Below, piece after piece: positions 37,645 to 46,516 of a stretch of DNA of 64,000 nt; position 1 is the first letter of the stretch, and the number at the start of each line of letters is the position of its first letter. The position numbers and the translations under genes were made by a program. The notes under the pieces are model-generated. The model searched no databases. It was not told the origin of the DNA and saw nothing but the letters and a program-made list of their open reading frames with translations. This stretch comes from Marinomonas sp. IMCC 4694. GTDB taxonomy: Bacteria > Pseudomonadota > Gammaproteobacteria > Pseudomonadales > Marinomonadaceae. Where the stretch lies: NCBI RefSeq assembly GCF_008122525.1, contig NZ_VSRV01000001.1, forward strand, positions 1,054,001-1,118,000, in the 5' to 3' direction.

Positions 37645-37920
37645 ATGACGAGCAAAAAAGACGTATGGTTTCCTGCTAAGAAGAATGGCTGGGGTTGGGG
37701 TAAGCCGGTTGTTTGGCAGGGTTGGGTGGTAATGGTGTCGTATTTGTTGACGATTACCCTGTTTAGCTATGTGTACGATCCTAAAGTCGAGTTGTTTAAC
37801 TGGTCTGTGGCGATTGGAATGTGTACTTTGGTGCTGATTGCCATGTACATTTGGAAAGGTGAAGCGCCCAGCTGGACCTGGAAAGCGATCGAGAAAGACA
37901 AGCGCCGCTGGTTTAAATAA
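37645..37920 (+). CDS. Small membrane protein, unknown function
   Basis: The 91-residue protein is rich in tryptophan (11 residues) and has two predicted membrane helices, about residues 27-45 and 52-70, with a basic N-terminus (MTSKKDVWFPAKKNGWGWGK) and a basic C-terminus ending KDKRRWFK, so both ends probably face the cytoplasm. TAGGGT precedes the ATG. No family was recognised. It is convergent with the MFS gene. Confidence 0.65.
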   Translation: MTSKKDVWFPAKKNGWGWGKPVVWQGWVVMVSYLLTITLFSYVYDPKVELFNWSVAIGMCTLVLIAMYIWKGEAPSWTWKAIEKDKRRWFK

Positions 37921-37969
37921 GCGGCGGTTTAGGTCGTGTGTTGCTGGCAATAGACGAGTGAGTTATAGA

Positions 37970-39181
37970 TTATTCGTTTTCTTTGTCGAGCCTTTGGCGC
38001 TTCAAGAGATCGGGAAATAAGTACATCCAGATCCCAACCACGGCGACGGTGCCCACCCCGCCGATCACAATGGCGGGCACCACGCCAAACCACGCGGCAG
38101 TGACCCCAGATTCAAATTCTCCTAATTGATTAGAGCTGCCGATAAACACTGAATTGGCGGCACTGACTCGTCCTCGCATGTCGTCTGGTGTTTCTAATTG
38201 CACCAATGTGGATCGAATAACAACGCTTATCATGTCTGAAGCGCCAAGTAATACCAAAGCGATCATTGAGAGCATCAGGTGCTCAGATAAGCCAAATAAA
38301 ATGGTCGCTACTCCAAAGATGGCGACCGCCGCAAACATGATTTTCCCAACACTGTGAGTCAGCGGGTGTCGCGCCAAATAAATAGACATCAGCAAAGCGC
38401 CAAGCGCCGGTGCGCAGCGCAGCAACCCTAGCCCCCACGCCTCAGTGTGAAGAATGTCTTTCGCGACAATAGGCAACAAAGCGGTGGCACCACCGAGTAA
38501 CACCGCAAACATATCCAGCGAAACCGACCCCAGAATGACCTTGTTGTTTTTTATAAAGCGTAACCCACCCAATAAATGTTCCATATCGATGGGCGATTTA
38601 TTTTTGACGGTAAAGTTATAGCGTAAAAAAAACATGATGGCGCAGGATAATAAGAAACAACTCATGCTCGAAAGGTAAAGCGTGGTAGGTCCCAATAGAT
38701 AAATCAGTCCGCCGAGTGCGGGACCTGCGATCACCGAAATTTCACGAGCCGAAGCAATAGCGCTCATGGCACGGGATAACATGGCGCTAGGAACCAAGTT
38801 GGGAAGAATGGCTTGGTTCGCGGGCATTTCAAACGCTCTTGCGGTGCCGAGTAACGCGGCGCAAAGGTAAATCATATCGGCAGAGATCGTATTATTTAGA
38901 TTGCCATAGGCCAAAATAGCGACCGTGCTGGCCATGCTTAACCGCGTACACACACAAATGAGACGACGATTATAGCGATCAGCAACATGGCCGACTACCA
39001 AGGTTAATAATAGCTGAGGCAAGAACTGGCAAAGCCCCACTAAGCCAAGTGCCATAGGGCTGTTGGTTAGGTCGTACATTTGCCAGCCGATGCCCACGCT
39101 TAGCATTTGGAAAGCGAATGAAGAAGCGATTTGTCCAATCCAATAATGAACAAAATTTGGGTGTGTAAATAACGATGGCAT
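37970..39181 (-). CDS. MFS transporter, EntS-like (MFS_3)
   Basis: The protein of about 403 residues has twelve predicted membrane segments and the MFS loop motif GHVADRYNRRLI between helices 2 and 3. Its layout (LFTHPNFVHYWIGQIASSFAFQMLSVGIGWQMYDLTNS at the start) matches the MFS_3 group with EntS-like exporters. The substrate is unknown; no siderophore genes are nearby and no Fur box precedes it. Met at 39181 is favoured by the preceding GGCGAG and by homologues' start; ATG at 39214 would add 11 residues. Confidence 0.8.
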   Translation of the reverse strand: MPSLFTHPNFVHYWIGQIASSFAFQMLSVGIGWQMYDLTNSPMALGLVGLCQFLPQLLLTLVVGHVADRYNRRLICVCTRLSMASTVAILAYGNLNNTISADMIYLCAALLGTARAFEMPANQAILPNLVPSAMLSRAMSAIASAREISVIAGPALGGLIYLLGPTTLYLSSMSCFLLSCAIMFFLRYNFTVKNKSPIDMEHLLGGLRFIKNNKVILGSVSLDMFAVLLGGATALLPIVAKDILHTEAWGLGLLRCAPALGALLMSIYLARHPLTHSVGKIMFAAVAIFGVATILFGLSEHLMLSMIALVLLGASDMISVVIRSTLVQLETPDDMRGRVSAANSVFIGSSNQLGEFESGVTAAWFGVVPAIVIGGVGTVAVVGIWMYLFPDLLKRQRLDKENE

Positions 39182-39309
39182 TGGGTTGCTCGCCTTGCGG
39201 TAGGGTAGGTACATGACTAAAAAAGGTAATGCTACCTATTCTATACTGAGTGACTCACAACAGGTCTTTTTAAACGCTGTTTTGCTTATTAATACCCATA
39301 AAACTTGTA

Positions 39310-40233
39310 TTATGAATTGAGCTTGGTCTGGGTGGCTTGTCGGGGCGAGATGCCAAAATGCTGGTGGAAGCGTCGACTAAAGTGACTCAAACTTAAATAG
39401 CCTAACTCGTACGTTACCTCGGTGACCGAACATTTCTCTTGCAGGCGCTGGTAGGCGCGGCTCATTCTGCGTTGGTGCTGGTATTCCATCGGTGTGCACC
39501 CTAGCTGACGTTTAAAGCTGTCGTAAAATCGACTGCGACTCATGCACGCCATTTTGGCGAGCTGATGGATGTCTAAAGGCAGTGCGAGGTTGTGTTCAAT
39601 CCATTGCATTACACAGGTTAGCCCGTTTGCATCGGGCGTTTGTTGCGTAAAGCGCAACAGGGCGTCTCGGCCGTGGTGACGAATAATTCGTGTCACCAAT
39701 TCGCTGACACCAAAATCCACTAATAAATCGCGGTCTGGGTCATTGCGGATAAAGTCACTCGTCAGTCTGTCGATGACTTGCTGGGTCCCTTGCGTATGCA
39801 AGGAGTGCAAATGTTGGTTTGGATCAAGCTCCATACCATTGGGCCGTGTTTCGACCATGATGTCGTTCATGCGATCGCAAATTTGCGCGACACGTTCTTG
39901 AGAAATGGCAATGGTCAGGCAGGTGGTGGGTTTTAGATGTTGAGCTTCGGGGAAATCAATAAAAACTTCTTCCTCCGGCGCCAATATAAAAGACTCATGC
40001 GGGAGGAAAGGGATGTTGTCATGCGCTTTAGTGTGCATGACTTTTGCCCCTGTTACCATACCACAATACAGTAGTGAGTCGGCCTTTAAGCTGACTTTTT
40101 GGGCTTGTTCGTAGGTATCATAGATACTTAATTCAGAATGCGGTCCAGCAAAGCAAACACGGTTTTCGACCAACTGAACGGGTGTACGTTTGTATTTTGA
40201 CAGTGTTATTTCTGCTGACACAGTAGAGTCCAT
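39310..40233 (-). CDS. AraC-family transcriptional regulator
   Basis: The 307-residue regulator has an N-terminal ligand-binding-like region and a C-terminal AraC DNA-binding domain with two helix-turn-helix units: LPLDIHQLAKMACMSRSRFYDSFKRQLGCTPMEYQHQRRMSRAYQRLQ and CSVTEVTYELGYLSLSHFSRRFHQHFGISPRQ segments (each quoted in part here by position about 205-300). It is divergent from an ExaC/AldB-type aldehyde dehydrogenase gene and is the obvious candidate for its regulator. AGGTGG lies 5 bp before the ATG. Confidence 0.88.
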   Translation of the reverse strand: MDSTVSAEITLSKYKRTPVQLVENRVCFAGPHSELSIYDTYEQAQKVSLKADSLLYCGMVTGAKVMHTKAHDNIPFLPHESFILAPEEEVFIDFPEAQHLKPTTCLTIAISQERVAQICDRMNDIMVETRPNGMELDPNQHLHSLHTQGTQQVIDRLTSDFIRNDPDRDLLVDFGVSELVTRIIRHHGRDALLRFTQQTPDANGLTCVMQWIEHNLALPLDIHQLAKMACMSRSRFYDSFKRQLGCTPMEYQHQRRMSRAYQRLQEKCSVTEVTYELGYLSLSHFSRRFHQHFGISPRQATQTKLNS

Positions 40234-40344
40234 TTACCCACCTCTTTTATTTTCTTTATGCGGCGTGGCCTGTTTGAGTCTCTACATAATCACTCTTGCG
40301 TGTTCTTGGGTCAATACCAAAAATTGATGAGATATGGATAGCCA

Positions 40345-40384
40345 GACAAGTTTCATGGACTCACAGGCAAGTTTTTTGGATTCA
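40345..40384 (+). promoter_or_regulatory. Two direct repeats, likely AraC-type operator
   Basis: GACAAGTTTCATGGACTCA (40345-40363) and GGCAAGTTTTTTGGATTCA (40366-40384) match at 15 of 19 positions and lie exactly 21 bp apart, two helical turns on one face. AraC-family activators typically bind tandem half-sites with this spacing. The repeats lie 66 bp upstream of the aldehyde dehydrogenase start, in the right place to activate it, so the divergent regulator is the likely ligand. Confidence 0.7.
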
Positions 40385-40449
40385 TTGTTTCTACAGTAGA
40401 AGGCAAGGTTATGACGTGAACTAAAAACAACAATAATGGAGATGACACA

Positions 40450-41967
40450 ATGATTTATGCTAAACCGGGTTCTGCAGGCAGCTTGATTACCTTTGATGCT
40501 GAATATGGCAATTTCATCGGTGGAGAATGGGTGGCTCCGGTCAAGGGGCAATACTTTGATAACATCAGCCCTGTTGATGGCGAAGTATTTTGTCGTATCC
40601 CTCGCTCAACAGAAGAAGATATTAATCTCGCCCTTGACGCGGCCCATTCGGCGCGTGCGGCATGGGGTAAAACGTCCGTTACCAATCGTTCTAATATTTT
40701 GTTAAAAATCGCGGATCGTATCGAACAGAACTTAGAAGCCTTGGCTGTGGCCGAAACATGGGACAACGGTAAAGCGGTTCGAGAAACCTTAAACGCAGAC
40801 ATTCCTTTAGCCGCTGATCATTTTCGTTATTTTGCAGGTTGTTTGCGTGCTCAAGAAGGCAGTACGGCCGAGTTAGATGAGCACACGGTGGCTTACCATT
40901 TTCATGAGCCTTTAGGGGTGGTCGGTCAAATTATTCCTTGGAATTTTCCGATACTAATGGCCGCTTGGAAGCTAGCACCCGCACTCGCGGCGGGTAACTG
41001 TGTGGTACTCAAACCGGCGGAACAAACTCCCGCCTCGATTCTTGAAATGATCAAAGTGATTCAAGATTTACTGCCACCAGGGGTGTTAAATATCGTCAAT
41101 GGCTACGGTAAAGAAGCCGGTGAGGCCCTTGCGACTAGCAAACGTATCGCCAAAATTGCATTCACCGGGTCAACCCCTGTTGGCTCGCATATTTTGAAAT
41201 GCGCCGCGGAAAATATCATTCCTTCCAGTGTCGAATTGGGAGGGAAATCACCGAACATTTATTTTGCTGACATCATGAGCCATGAAAAAGAATTCGTCAG
41301 CAAGTGTGTCGAAGGTTTGGTGTTGGCGTTCTTTAACCAAGGGGAAGTGTGTACGTGTCCGTCTCGAGCGCTTGTTCACGAGTCAATTTACGATGAATTC
41401 ATGGCCATGGTGGTCGAGCGTACGAAGACGATTAAACGTGGTAATCCGTTAGACACGGATGTACAGGTGGGCGCTCAAGCTTCTAAACAGCAATATGAAA
41501 AAATCCTTAGCTACATTGAGATCGGTAAGGAAGAAGGCGCCGAATTATTGATTGGTGGGGGAATTGAATCGATTGATGGATTGGAAAAAGGCTTCTACGT
41601 ACAACCGACCTTGTTTAAAGGCTCCAACAGCATGCGCATTTTCCAAGAAGAAATTTTTGGCCCTGTGGTGAGCGTGACGACCTTTAAAGACGAAGCGGAA
41701 GCGTTGGCGATTGCGAATGACAGTGAGTTTGGTTTGGGTGCAGGCGTGTGGACACGTGATACCAATTTGGCGTACCGCATGGGCCGCAACTTAGAAGCAG
41801 GCCGCGTATGGATGAACTGCTATCATCAGTATCCTGCCCACTCTGCGTTTGGTGGCTATAAGAAATCTGGCGTGGGTCGTGAAACTCATAAAATGGCACT
41901 TGAACATTATCAGCAAACCAAAAACATGTTGGTGAGCTACGACGTTAATCCTCTCGGGTTTTTCTAA
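40450..41967 (+). CDS. exaC: NAD-dependent acetaldehyde dehydrogenase, ExaC/AldB type
   Basis: The 505-residue enzyme would oxidise acetaldehyde or similar aldehydes to acids. It shows [28 protein letters not shown], the NAD-binding [11 protein letters not shown], the general base in [13 protein letters not shown] and the nucleophile in [11 protein letters not shown] (Cys-Thr-Cys, as in ExaC/AldB). The C-terminal [23 protein letters not shown] is typical too. GGAG precedes the ATG. Control by the divergent AraC regulator is suggested by the operator-like repeats. A strong terminator follows at 42031. Confidence 0.9.
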   Translation: MIYAKPGSAGSLITFDAEYGNFIGGEWVAPVKGQYFDNISPVDGEVFCRIPRSTEEDINLALDAAHSARAAWGKTSVTNRSNILLKIADRIEQNLEALAVAETWDNGKAVRETLNADIPLAADHFRYFAGCLRAQEGSTAELDEHTVAYHFHEPLGVVGQIIPWNFPILMAAWKLAPALAAGNCVVLKPAEQTPASILEMIKVIQDLLPPGVLNIVNGYGKEAGEALATSKRIAKIAFTGSTPVGSHILKCAAENIIPSSVELGGKSPNIYFADIMSHEKEFVSKCVEGLVLAFFNQGEVCTCPSRALVHESIYDEFMAMVVERTKTIKRGNPLDTDVQVGAQASKQQYEKILSYIEIGKEEGAELLIGGGIESIDGLEKGFYVQPTLFKGSNSMRIFQEEIFGPVVSVTTFKDEAEALAIANDSEFGLGAGVWTRDTNLAYRMGRNLEAGRVWMNCYHQYPAHSAFGGYKKSGVGRETHKMALEHYQQTKNMLVSYDVNPLGFF

Positions 41968-42030
41968 TCCGGCGGGATAAGCAAAGATAAACACACACGA
42001 ATAAAGTGTTTACATTAAATGACAGACATA

Positions 42031-42066
42031 AAAACCAAAAGACGGATCGGTCTTTTGGTTTTTTTC
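42031..42066 (+). terminator. Intrinsic terminator after the aldehyde dehydrogenase gene
   Basis: AAAACCAAAAGAC and GTCTTTTGGTTTT form a 13-bp stem with a GGATCG loop and a T run. Confidence 0.9.
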
Positions 42067-42081
42067 GTTTGTGGGTTGTTA

Positions 42082-42217
42082 AGCGTTTAACGGTAAACGC
42101 TACTCGCCGCATCAGGAGCGAATGCGGAGCGGGTATTGGTCTTTAAGCGTCATAAAGTTGCTTATTTGCTCTGTTGAGCAGGATTTAGTGGCGAATCCCG
42201 TGTTTCCGATTGGAAAC
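42082..42217 (+). other. Run of hairpins in the region upstream of sdaA
   Basis: Four inverted repeats follow each other: AGCGTTTA/TAAACGCT (42082-42101), CCGCAT/ATGCGG (42107-42127, extended by flanking pairs), GGATT/AATCC (42181-42197) and GTTTCC/GGAAAC (42202-42217). If transcribed, they would form a structured leader about 95 nt before sdaA. It does not resemble a glycine riboswitch to my reading. Confidence 0.35.
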
Positions 42218-42311
42218 TTAATATCATAAATGCTAATTTCTTACATCAATGATTTTTTGTTATTCATCTTTAGCGTCGTATGGCATTGCTGCCTCGGCAA
42301 AGGAAAACACC

Positions 42312-43694
42312 ATGGCCATCAGTTTATTTGACCTTTTCAAAGTGGGGATCGGCCCCTCCAGCTCCCACACCGTTGGCCCAATGGTGGCAGCCAATCAATT
42401 TGCCCATCAACTGGAATCACGCGGCTTACTGCCAAGCGTGTGCCGTTTGAAAGTTGACTTATATGGGTCACTGGGTGCAACGGGTAAAGGTCATGGAACC
42501 GGAACAGCGGTATTAATGGGGTTAGAAGGTGAATTGCCAGAATCGATCGACCCCAGTGGCGTCAATGATCGCGTAGCAGAAATACAAGCTGTTTCGAAAT
42601 TAGTATTATTGGCGCATCATGTTGTTGCGATGGATGTTTCAAACGATATTATTTACCACCGTGTTGACCGTTTAGATTTTCATGCCAATGGCATGGTGCT
42701 TGTGGCGTTTGATGGTCAAGGTGCTGTGATGCATCAGGCGACGTTTTATTCAGTCGGTGGTGGCTTTATTGTTCAAGAAGATGAAGATGGTAACGTTGCG
42801 CTTGTCGAAGACACAACAGAGTTGCCTCATGTATTCCATAGTGCCGAAACGCTGATCACGCTGTGTCGAGAGCAGGACAAGAGCATCGCACAAATTATGA
42901 TGGAAAATGAACGACATTGGCGAAGTGACGCCGAGATCAAACAAGGCATTTTATCTATTTGGTCGGTGATGAAAGAGTGCGTTCAACAAGGTATTCGTAA
43001 CGAAGGTATTTTGCCTGGTGGATTAAAAGTGAAGCGAAGAGCCGCCAGCTTGCACAGAGATCTGAGCAGCAAGACGCGCATGGATATGATTACACCGTCT
43101 TTAGGTGCGATGGATTGGGTCAATTTATACGCCCTGGCTGTGAACGAAGAGAATGCCGCGGGCGGTAGGGTGGTCACGGCTCCTACTAACGGTGCGGCTG
43201 GCATTATCCCCGCGGTATTGCATTATTATTGGGAGTTTTGCCCACGTTCCAGTGAAGAGGGAATTGTGACTTTTTTCCTAACCGCAGCGGCAATTGGTAT
43301 GTTGTTTAAAGAAAATGCGTCTATTTCTGGCGCCGAAGTGGGTTGTCAAGGCGAGGTTGGATCAGCTTGTGCGATGGCCGCAGCGGGTTTGGCGGCTGCT
43401 ACAGGTGGCTCTCCAGAACAAGTAGAAAACGCCGCCGAGATCGGCATGGAGCACAATTTAGGATTAACATGCGATCCCATTGGCGGTCTGGTGCAAGTTC
43501 CTTGTATAGAGCGTAATGCTATGGGGTCAATTAAAGCCATTAATTCCGCCAGCATGGCGTTGCGTGGAGACGGTACGCATTATGTGTCGCTCGATAAGGT
43601 TATTCGCACCATGCGTGATACCGGTCGAGATATGAATGATAAGTACAAAGAAACCTCACGAGGCGGGCTTGCCGTTAACGTGATTGAGTGCTGA
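42312..43694 (+). CDS. sdaA: L-serine dehydratase (ammonia-lyase), iron-sulfur type
   Basis: The enzyme deaminates L-serine to pyruvate. The 460-residue single-chain protein has the N-terminal domain [21 protein letters not shown] and a C-terminal catalytic domain with 4Fe-4S cysteine regions ([20 protein letters not shown] and [18 protein letters not shown]). [12 protein letters not shown] is also diagnostic. ATG at 42312 is selected by AAAGGA upstream and the usual MISLFD-like start; the longer frame from 42249 adds an unlikely N-terminus. Confidence 0.92.
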   Translation: MAISLFDLFKVGIGPSSSHTVGPMVAANQFAHQLESRGLLPSVCRLKVDLYGSLGATGKGHGTGTAVLMGLEGELPESIDPSGVNDRVAEIQAVSKLVLLAHHVVAMDVSNDIIYHRVDRLDFHANGMVLVAFDGQGAVMHQATFYSVGGGFIVQEDEDGNVALVEDTTELPHVFHSAETLITLCREQDKSIAQIMMENERHWRSDAEIKQGILSIWSVMKECVQQGIRNEGILPGGLKVKRRAASLHRDLSSKTRMDMITPSLGAMDWVNLYALAVNEENAAGGRVVTAPTNGAAGIIPAVLHYYWEFCPRSSEEGIVTFFLTAAAIGMLFKENASISGAEVGCQGEVGSACAMAAAGLAAATGGSPEQVENAAEIGMEHNLGLTCDPIGGLVQVPCIERNAMGSIKAINSASMALRGDGTHYVSLDKVIRTMRDTGRDMNDKYKETSRGGLAVNVIEC

Positions 43695-43758
43695 TCTGCA
43701 GCGTTTGGTATGGCTCTTTTTTATCAACGTATTTAGGCAATCACGGGTCTAAATAGGG

Positions 43759-43792
43759 CTGTAACAAAACAGTCACATTTCTGTAGTATATT
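43759..43792 (+). promoter_or_regulatory. Pho box and -10 of the pit promoter
   Basis: CTGTAAC AAAA CAGTCAC (43759-43776) fits the PhoB box pattern of two 7-bp repeats with an A-rich 4-bp spacer; a third repeat, CTGTAGT, follows after ATTT with the same 11-bp period. Ten bases after the box is TATATT (43787-43792), a good -10. This is the same geometry as upstream of phoX. Confidence 0.65.
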
Positions 43793-43798
43793 CTTAAC

Positions 43799-43822
43799 AA
43801 GCGCCTCAAGGGGTGCTTTTTT
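43799..43822 (+). terminator. Hairpin plus T run between sdaA and pit
   Basis: AAGCGCC (43799-43805) can pair with GGTGCTT (43812-43818) with one G-T pair, followed by TTTTTT-like T residues. It probably ends sdaA transcripts. The predicted Pho promoter start site (about 43799) falls at its left edge, so transcripts from that promoter would begin with this hairpin. The remaining leader to the pit start has a further inverted repeat, TCACAT/ATGTGA at 43901-43920. Confidence 0.55.
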
Positions 43823-44040
43823 CATTCTTTTTATCACCTTGTACACGAGCCGTTTAAGGGTTTTTATCTGTGAATGCTCAGTGTAGAATGGCGTTAAAAA
43901 TCACATGTTGAGAAATGTGATGTGATGATTTGAGAGCCAAATGAGTTTGGATGCTAGGACAAGCATGTCGTTGATTTTATGCGTGTGACGTGAAAATTGA
44001 TGGTTTGGCAAAGATTAATATTAGAGACAGAAGAGCCCTT

Positions 44041-45615
44041 ATGGATCTTAAAAATAACCTGAAAGAAGAATCTAGTTTATTAAGTGGTCATGAATTTGTA
44101 CGTGTATTGATTGCTTTAGCATTCGTGTTGGCGGCTGGTTTTTATGCCTCTAGCCATGGCGCTGGCGTTTCTAACCTTTCTATTCTTGTTATCGCGGCGG
44201 CGATTGGCGCTTACATGGCTGTCAATATCGGCGCCAATGACGTAGCGAACAACGTCGGTCCGGCCGTTGGATCGAAAGCTTTGTCTATGACAGGGGCTAT
44301 ACTCATTGCCGCTGTATTCGAAGCCGCTGGTGCCCTTATCGCTGGTGGTACTGTGGTCGGTACGATCAAAAACGGCATTATTAACCCTAACGCTATAGGT
44401 GACACAGAAACCTTTATTTGGGTCATGATGGCGGCTTTGCTGGCCGGTGCTATTTGGTTAAACTTAGCGACTTACTTGGGCGCACCAGTGTCCACTACTC
44501 ACTCTATTGTAGGGGGCGTATTAGGGGCTGGCATTGCAGCGGGTGGCTGGGACATTGCTAACTGGGACAAAATGATCGCTATTGTGGCTAGTTGGATTAT
44601 TTCCCCAGTAATGGGGGGGGGCATCGCTGCATTGTTTCTGATGTACATTAAACGATCCATTACTTACAAAAATGACATGATTGAATCGGCAAAAAAAGTC
44701 GTGCCTGTATTAGTCGCTTTTATGATGTGGGCTTTTTCAACTTATTTGATTTTGAAAGGTTTGAAGAAGATCTGGAAACTGGATTTCATCAGCGCAAGTT
44801 TGGTCGGTTTTGCCATTGCTTTAACCGTGTACTTTGTTGTGCGTCCTATCGTGGATAAGGCCGCTTCTGCCTTAAAAAATGATAAAGATGCTGTAAACAG
44901 TCTATTTACTATTCCTTTAATTGTATCGGCGGCGCTGTTAAGTTTTGCCCATGGTGCCAATGATGTCGCTAACGCGATTGGGCCATTAGCGGCGATTAAC
45001 GACGCTTTGATGACAGGCGCTGTTTCTGCCAAAGCTGCAATTCCTCTTTGGATTATGCTAGTGGGTGGTGTCGGTATTGCGGTTGGTTTGGCACTATTTG
45101 GCCCTAAATTGATCAAAACAGTAGGCTCAGAAATCACAGAATTGGATAAAACCAGAGCATTTTGTGTTGCTATGGCAGCGGCGATTACGGTGATTATTGC
45201 CTCTCAGCTGGGGTTACCGGTGAGTTCTACACACATTGCAGTAGGTGGGATCTTTGGTGTGGGTTTTCTTCGTGAGTACTTGAAGTTATCCTACGAGAAA
45301 AAACTGTCTGGTATTATTGCACATTCAGAATCCGCAGGTCACAACGGTCAACAGACTCAAGTTTTTGTTAAACGCTTTAAGCTGGCCGATGTTGAAGAGA
45401 AGCGTGCTATTCTGAAAGAATTAAAAGCGGCTCAATCGGCTTCTCCTATTTCTTCTTCAGAACGCAGAGGGTTGAAGAAAGCGACTAAAAAAGAGCTTGT
45501 TAAGCGTTCAGCCTTGTTTAGAATCGCAGCGGCTTGGGTAATTACGGTTCCTGCGTCGGCGACACTGTCTGCTATTATATTTTATATGCTGTTAGGTTTT
45601 TCTGTTTCTCGATAA
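44041..45615 (+). CDS. pit: Pit-family inorganic phosphate transporter
   Basis: Pit transporters bring in metal-phosphate complexes driven by protons (or export/import with sodium). The protein of about 524 residues has the two internal repeats of the family, GANDVANNVGPAVGSKALS near the N-terminal helices and GANDVANAIGPLAAI in the C-terminal half, about ten membrane segments, and the paired GLPVSSTHI motifs (APVSTTHSIVGG and LPVSSTHIAVGG). ATG at 44041 is chosen over GTG at 43990, which lacks a ribosome site. The Pho box upstream is unusual, because E. coli pitA is not a classic Pho gene. Confidence 0.9.
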   Translation: MDLKNNLKEESSLLSGHEFVRVLIALAFVLAAGFYASSHGAGVSNLSILVIAAAIGAYMAVNIGANDVANNVGPAVGSKALSMTGAILIAAVFEAAGALIAGGTVVGTIKNGIINPNAIGDTETFIWVMMAALLAGAIWLNLATYLGAPVSTTHSIVGGVLGAGIAAGGWDIANWDKMIAIVASWIISPVMGGGIAALFLMYIKRSITYKNDMIESAKKVVPVLVAFMMWAFSTYLILKGLKKIWKLDFISASLVGFAIALTVYFVVRPIVDKAASALKNDKDAVNSLFTIPLIVSAALLSFAHGANDVANAIGPLAAINDALMTGAVSAKAAIPLWIMLVGGVGIAVGLALFGPKLIKTVGSEITELDKTRAFCVAMAAAITVIIASQLGLPVSSTHIAVGGIFGVGFLREYLKLSYEKKLSGIIAHSESAGHNGQQTQVFVKRFKLADVEEKRAILKELKAAQSASPISSSERRGLKKATKKELVKRSALFRIAAAWVITVPASATLSAIIFYMLLGFSVSR

Positions 45616-45632
45616 ATCCATTTTCAGCATTC

Positions 45633-45663
45633 AAAAAAAGATCAGGCGAACTGGTCTTTTTTT
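45633..45663 (+). terminator. Intrinsic terminator after pit
   Basis: AAAAAGATCAG and CTGGTCTTTT pair around GCGAA and are followed by a T run. Confidence 0.85.
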
Positions 45664-45772
45664 GTTTTTATCACCTCGACAATGTTATATAACATCTTAT
45701 CATTGTTCAATTTTTACTAATGTTTCAATTAAGAGTAGAGAAATAGATAAAATCTAAAAAGTGGAATCGAGA

Positions 45773-46465
45773 ATGTGGATTTTTGTAGCCATTATTACTG
45801 TGGCAGTGAGTTGTCTAATTCCTCCTTATTTTCATTGGAAGAGTAAGCAACGAGAGATGAGAGAGAGATTACTGTCACGTTTGTCCAAACGCAGCGATCA
45901 CATGTTGTATTCTCTAAAGAAGGTATCAGACCGTTACCTCACGAGAGACACTAAAATTTTCATCATAGAATACTTACTTAATGTGATAGCGGAATGCGTA
46001 AGGGCCAATTTTCGAACGCCGTTTATTGAAAAGAAAGAAGAGCTTCTCATTCATTTGTCTGAGTTAAAGCTGGGCCGTAACATAGCGTCAAAAGATCGTG
46101 TGTCGAGCCAGCAACAGTTTGAACAAATGCAGAATATCCTGCAGTACATGCTCAGAGAAATTCGCAATATGCCAGAGAGTTATGGTGGTAGTCGGGTGGT
46201 CATAAAGCATCACCTGACCCTCATTCGTTACGCTCATGCTTTGGCGCAACGTGATTTATTGGTCAAACAAGCGCGGCAAGATTTAGAGGAAAACAAAAAA
46301 GCGCGTGCGTTAGAGCGTTATCGCTTTGCGCTGTCCATCATTGAGAAAAATGGCTCCATTGTGAGCTCCAAGCGCGAGAAAGCACGATTGCAAAAAATGA
46401 TACAAGATGTCGAAATGCTTTTGTTTGACAAAAACAGCGATGATATTGCAATAAAACGACAATGA
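45773..46465 (+). CDS. Membrane-anchored helical protein, unknown (A of a pair)
   Basis: The protein of about 230 residues has one N-terminal membrane helix (WIFVAIITVAVSCLIPPYF) and then a highly charged, almost entirely helical cytoplasmic domain. A central part (LKKVSDRYLTRDTKIFIIEYLLNVIAECVR) and a C-terminal repeat-like part (LLVKQARQDLEENKKARALERYRFALSIIEKN) resemble the corresponding parts of the gene product that follows. The second segment looks like a single TPR-like helical pair. Start GTG at 45761 is possible; ATG at 45773 has GGA about 8 bp upstream. No named family was recognised. A 14-bp palindrome ATGTTATATAACAT lies at 45682-45695. Confidence 0.65.
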   Translation: MWIFVAIITVAVSCLIPPYFHWKSKQREMRERLLSRLSKRSDHMLYSLKKVSDRYLTRDTKIFIIEYLLNVIAECVRANFRTPFIEKKEELLIHLSELKLGRNIASKDRVSSQQQFEQMQNILQYMLREIRNMPESYGGSRVVIKHHLTLIRYAHALAQRDLLVKQARQDLEENKKARALERYRFALSIIEKNGSIVSSKREKARLQKMIQDVEMLLFDKNSDDIAIKRQ

Positions 46466-46516
46466 ACATACAGGGCGACGTAAGCATGAATTTTATTAAG
46501 GTTCACGATATTTAAA

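Noticed and set aside
42082..42250. Glycine riboswitch upstream of sdaA
   Set aside because: The hairpins do not show the conserved glycine aptamer core as I know it; retained only as an unknown leader.
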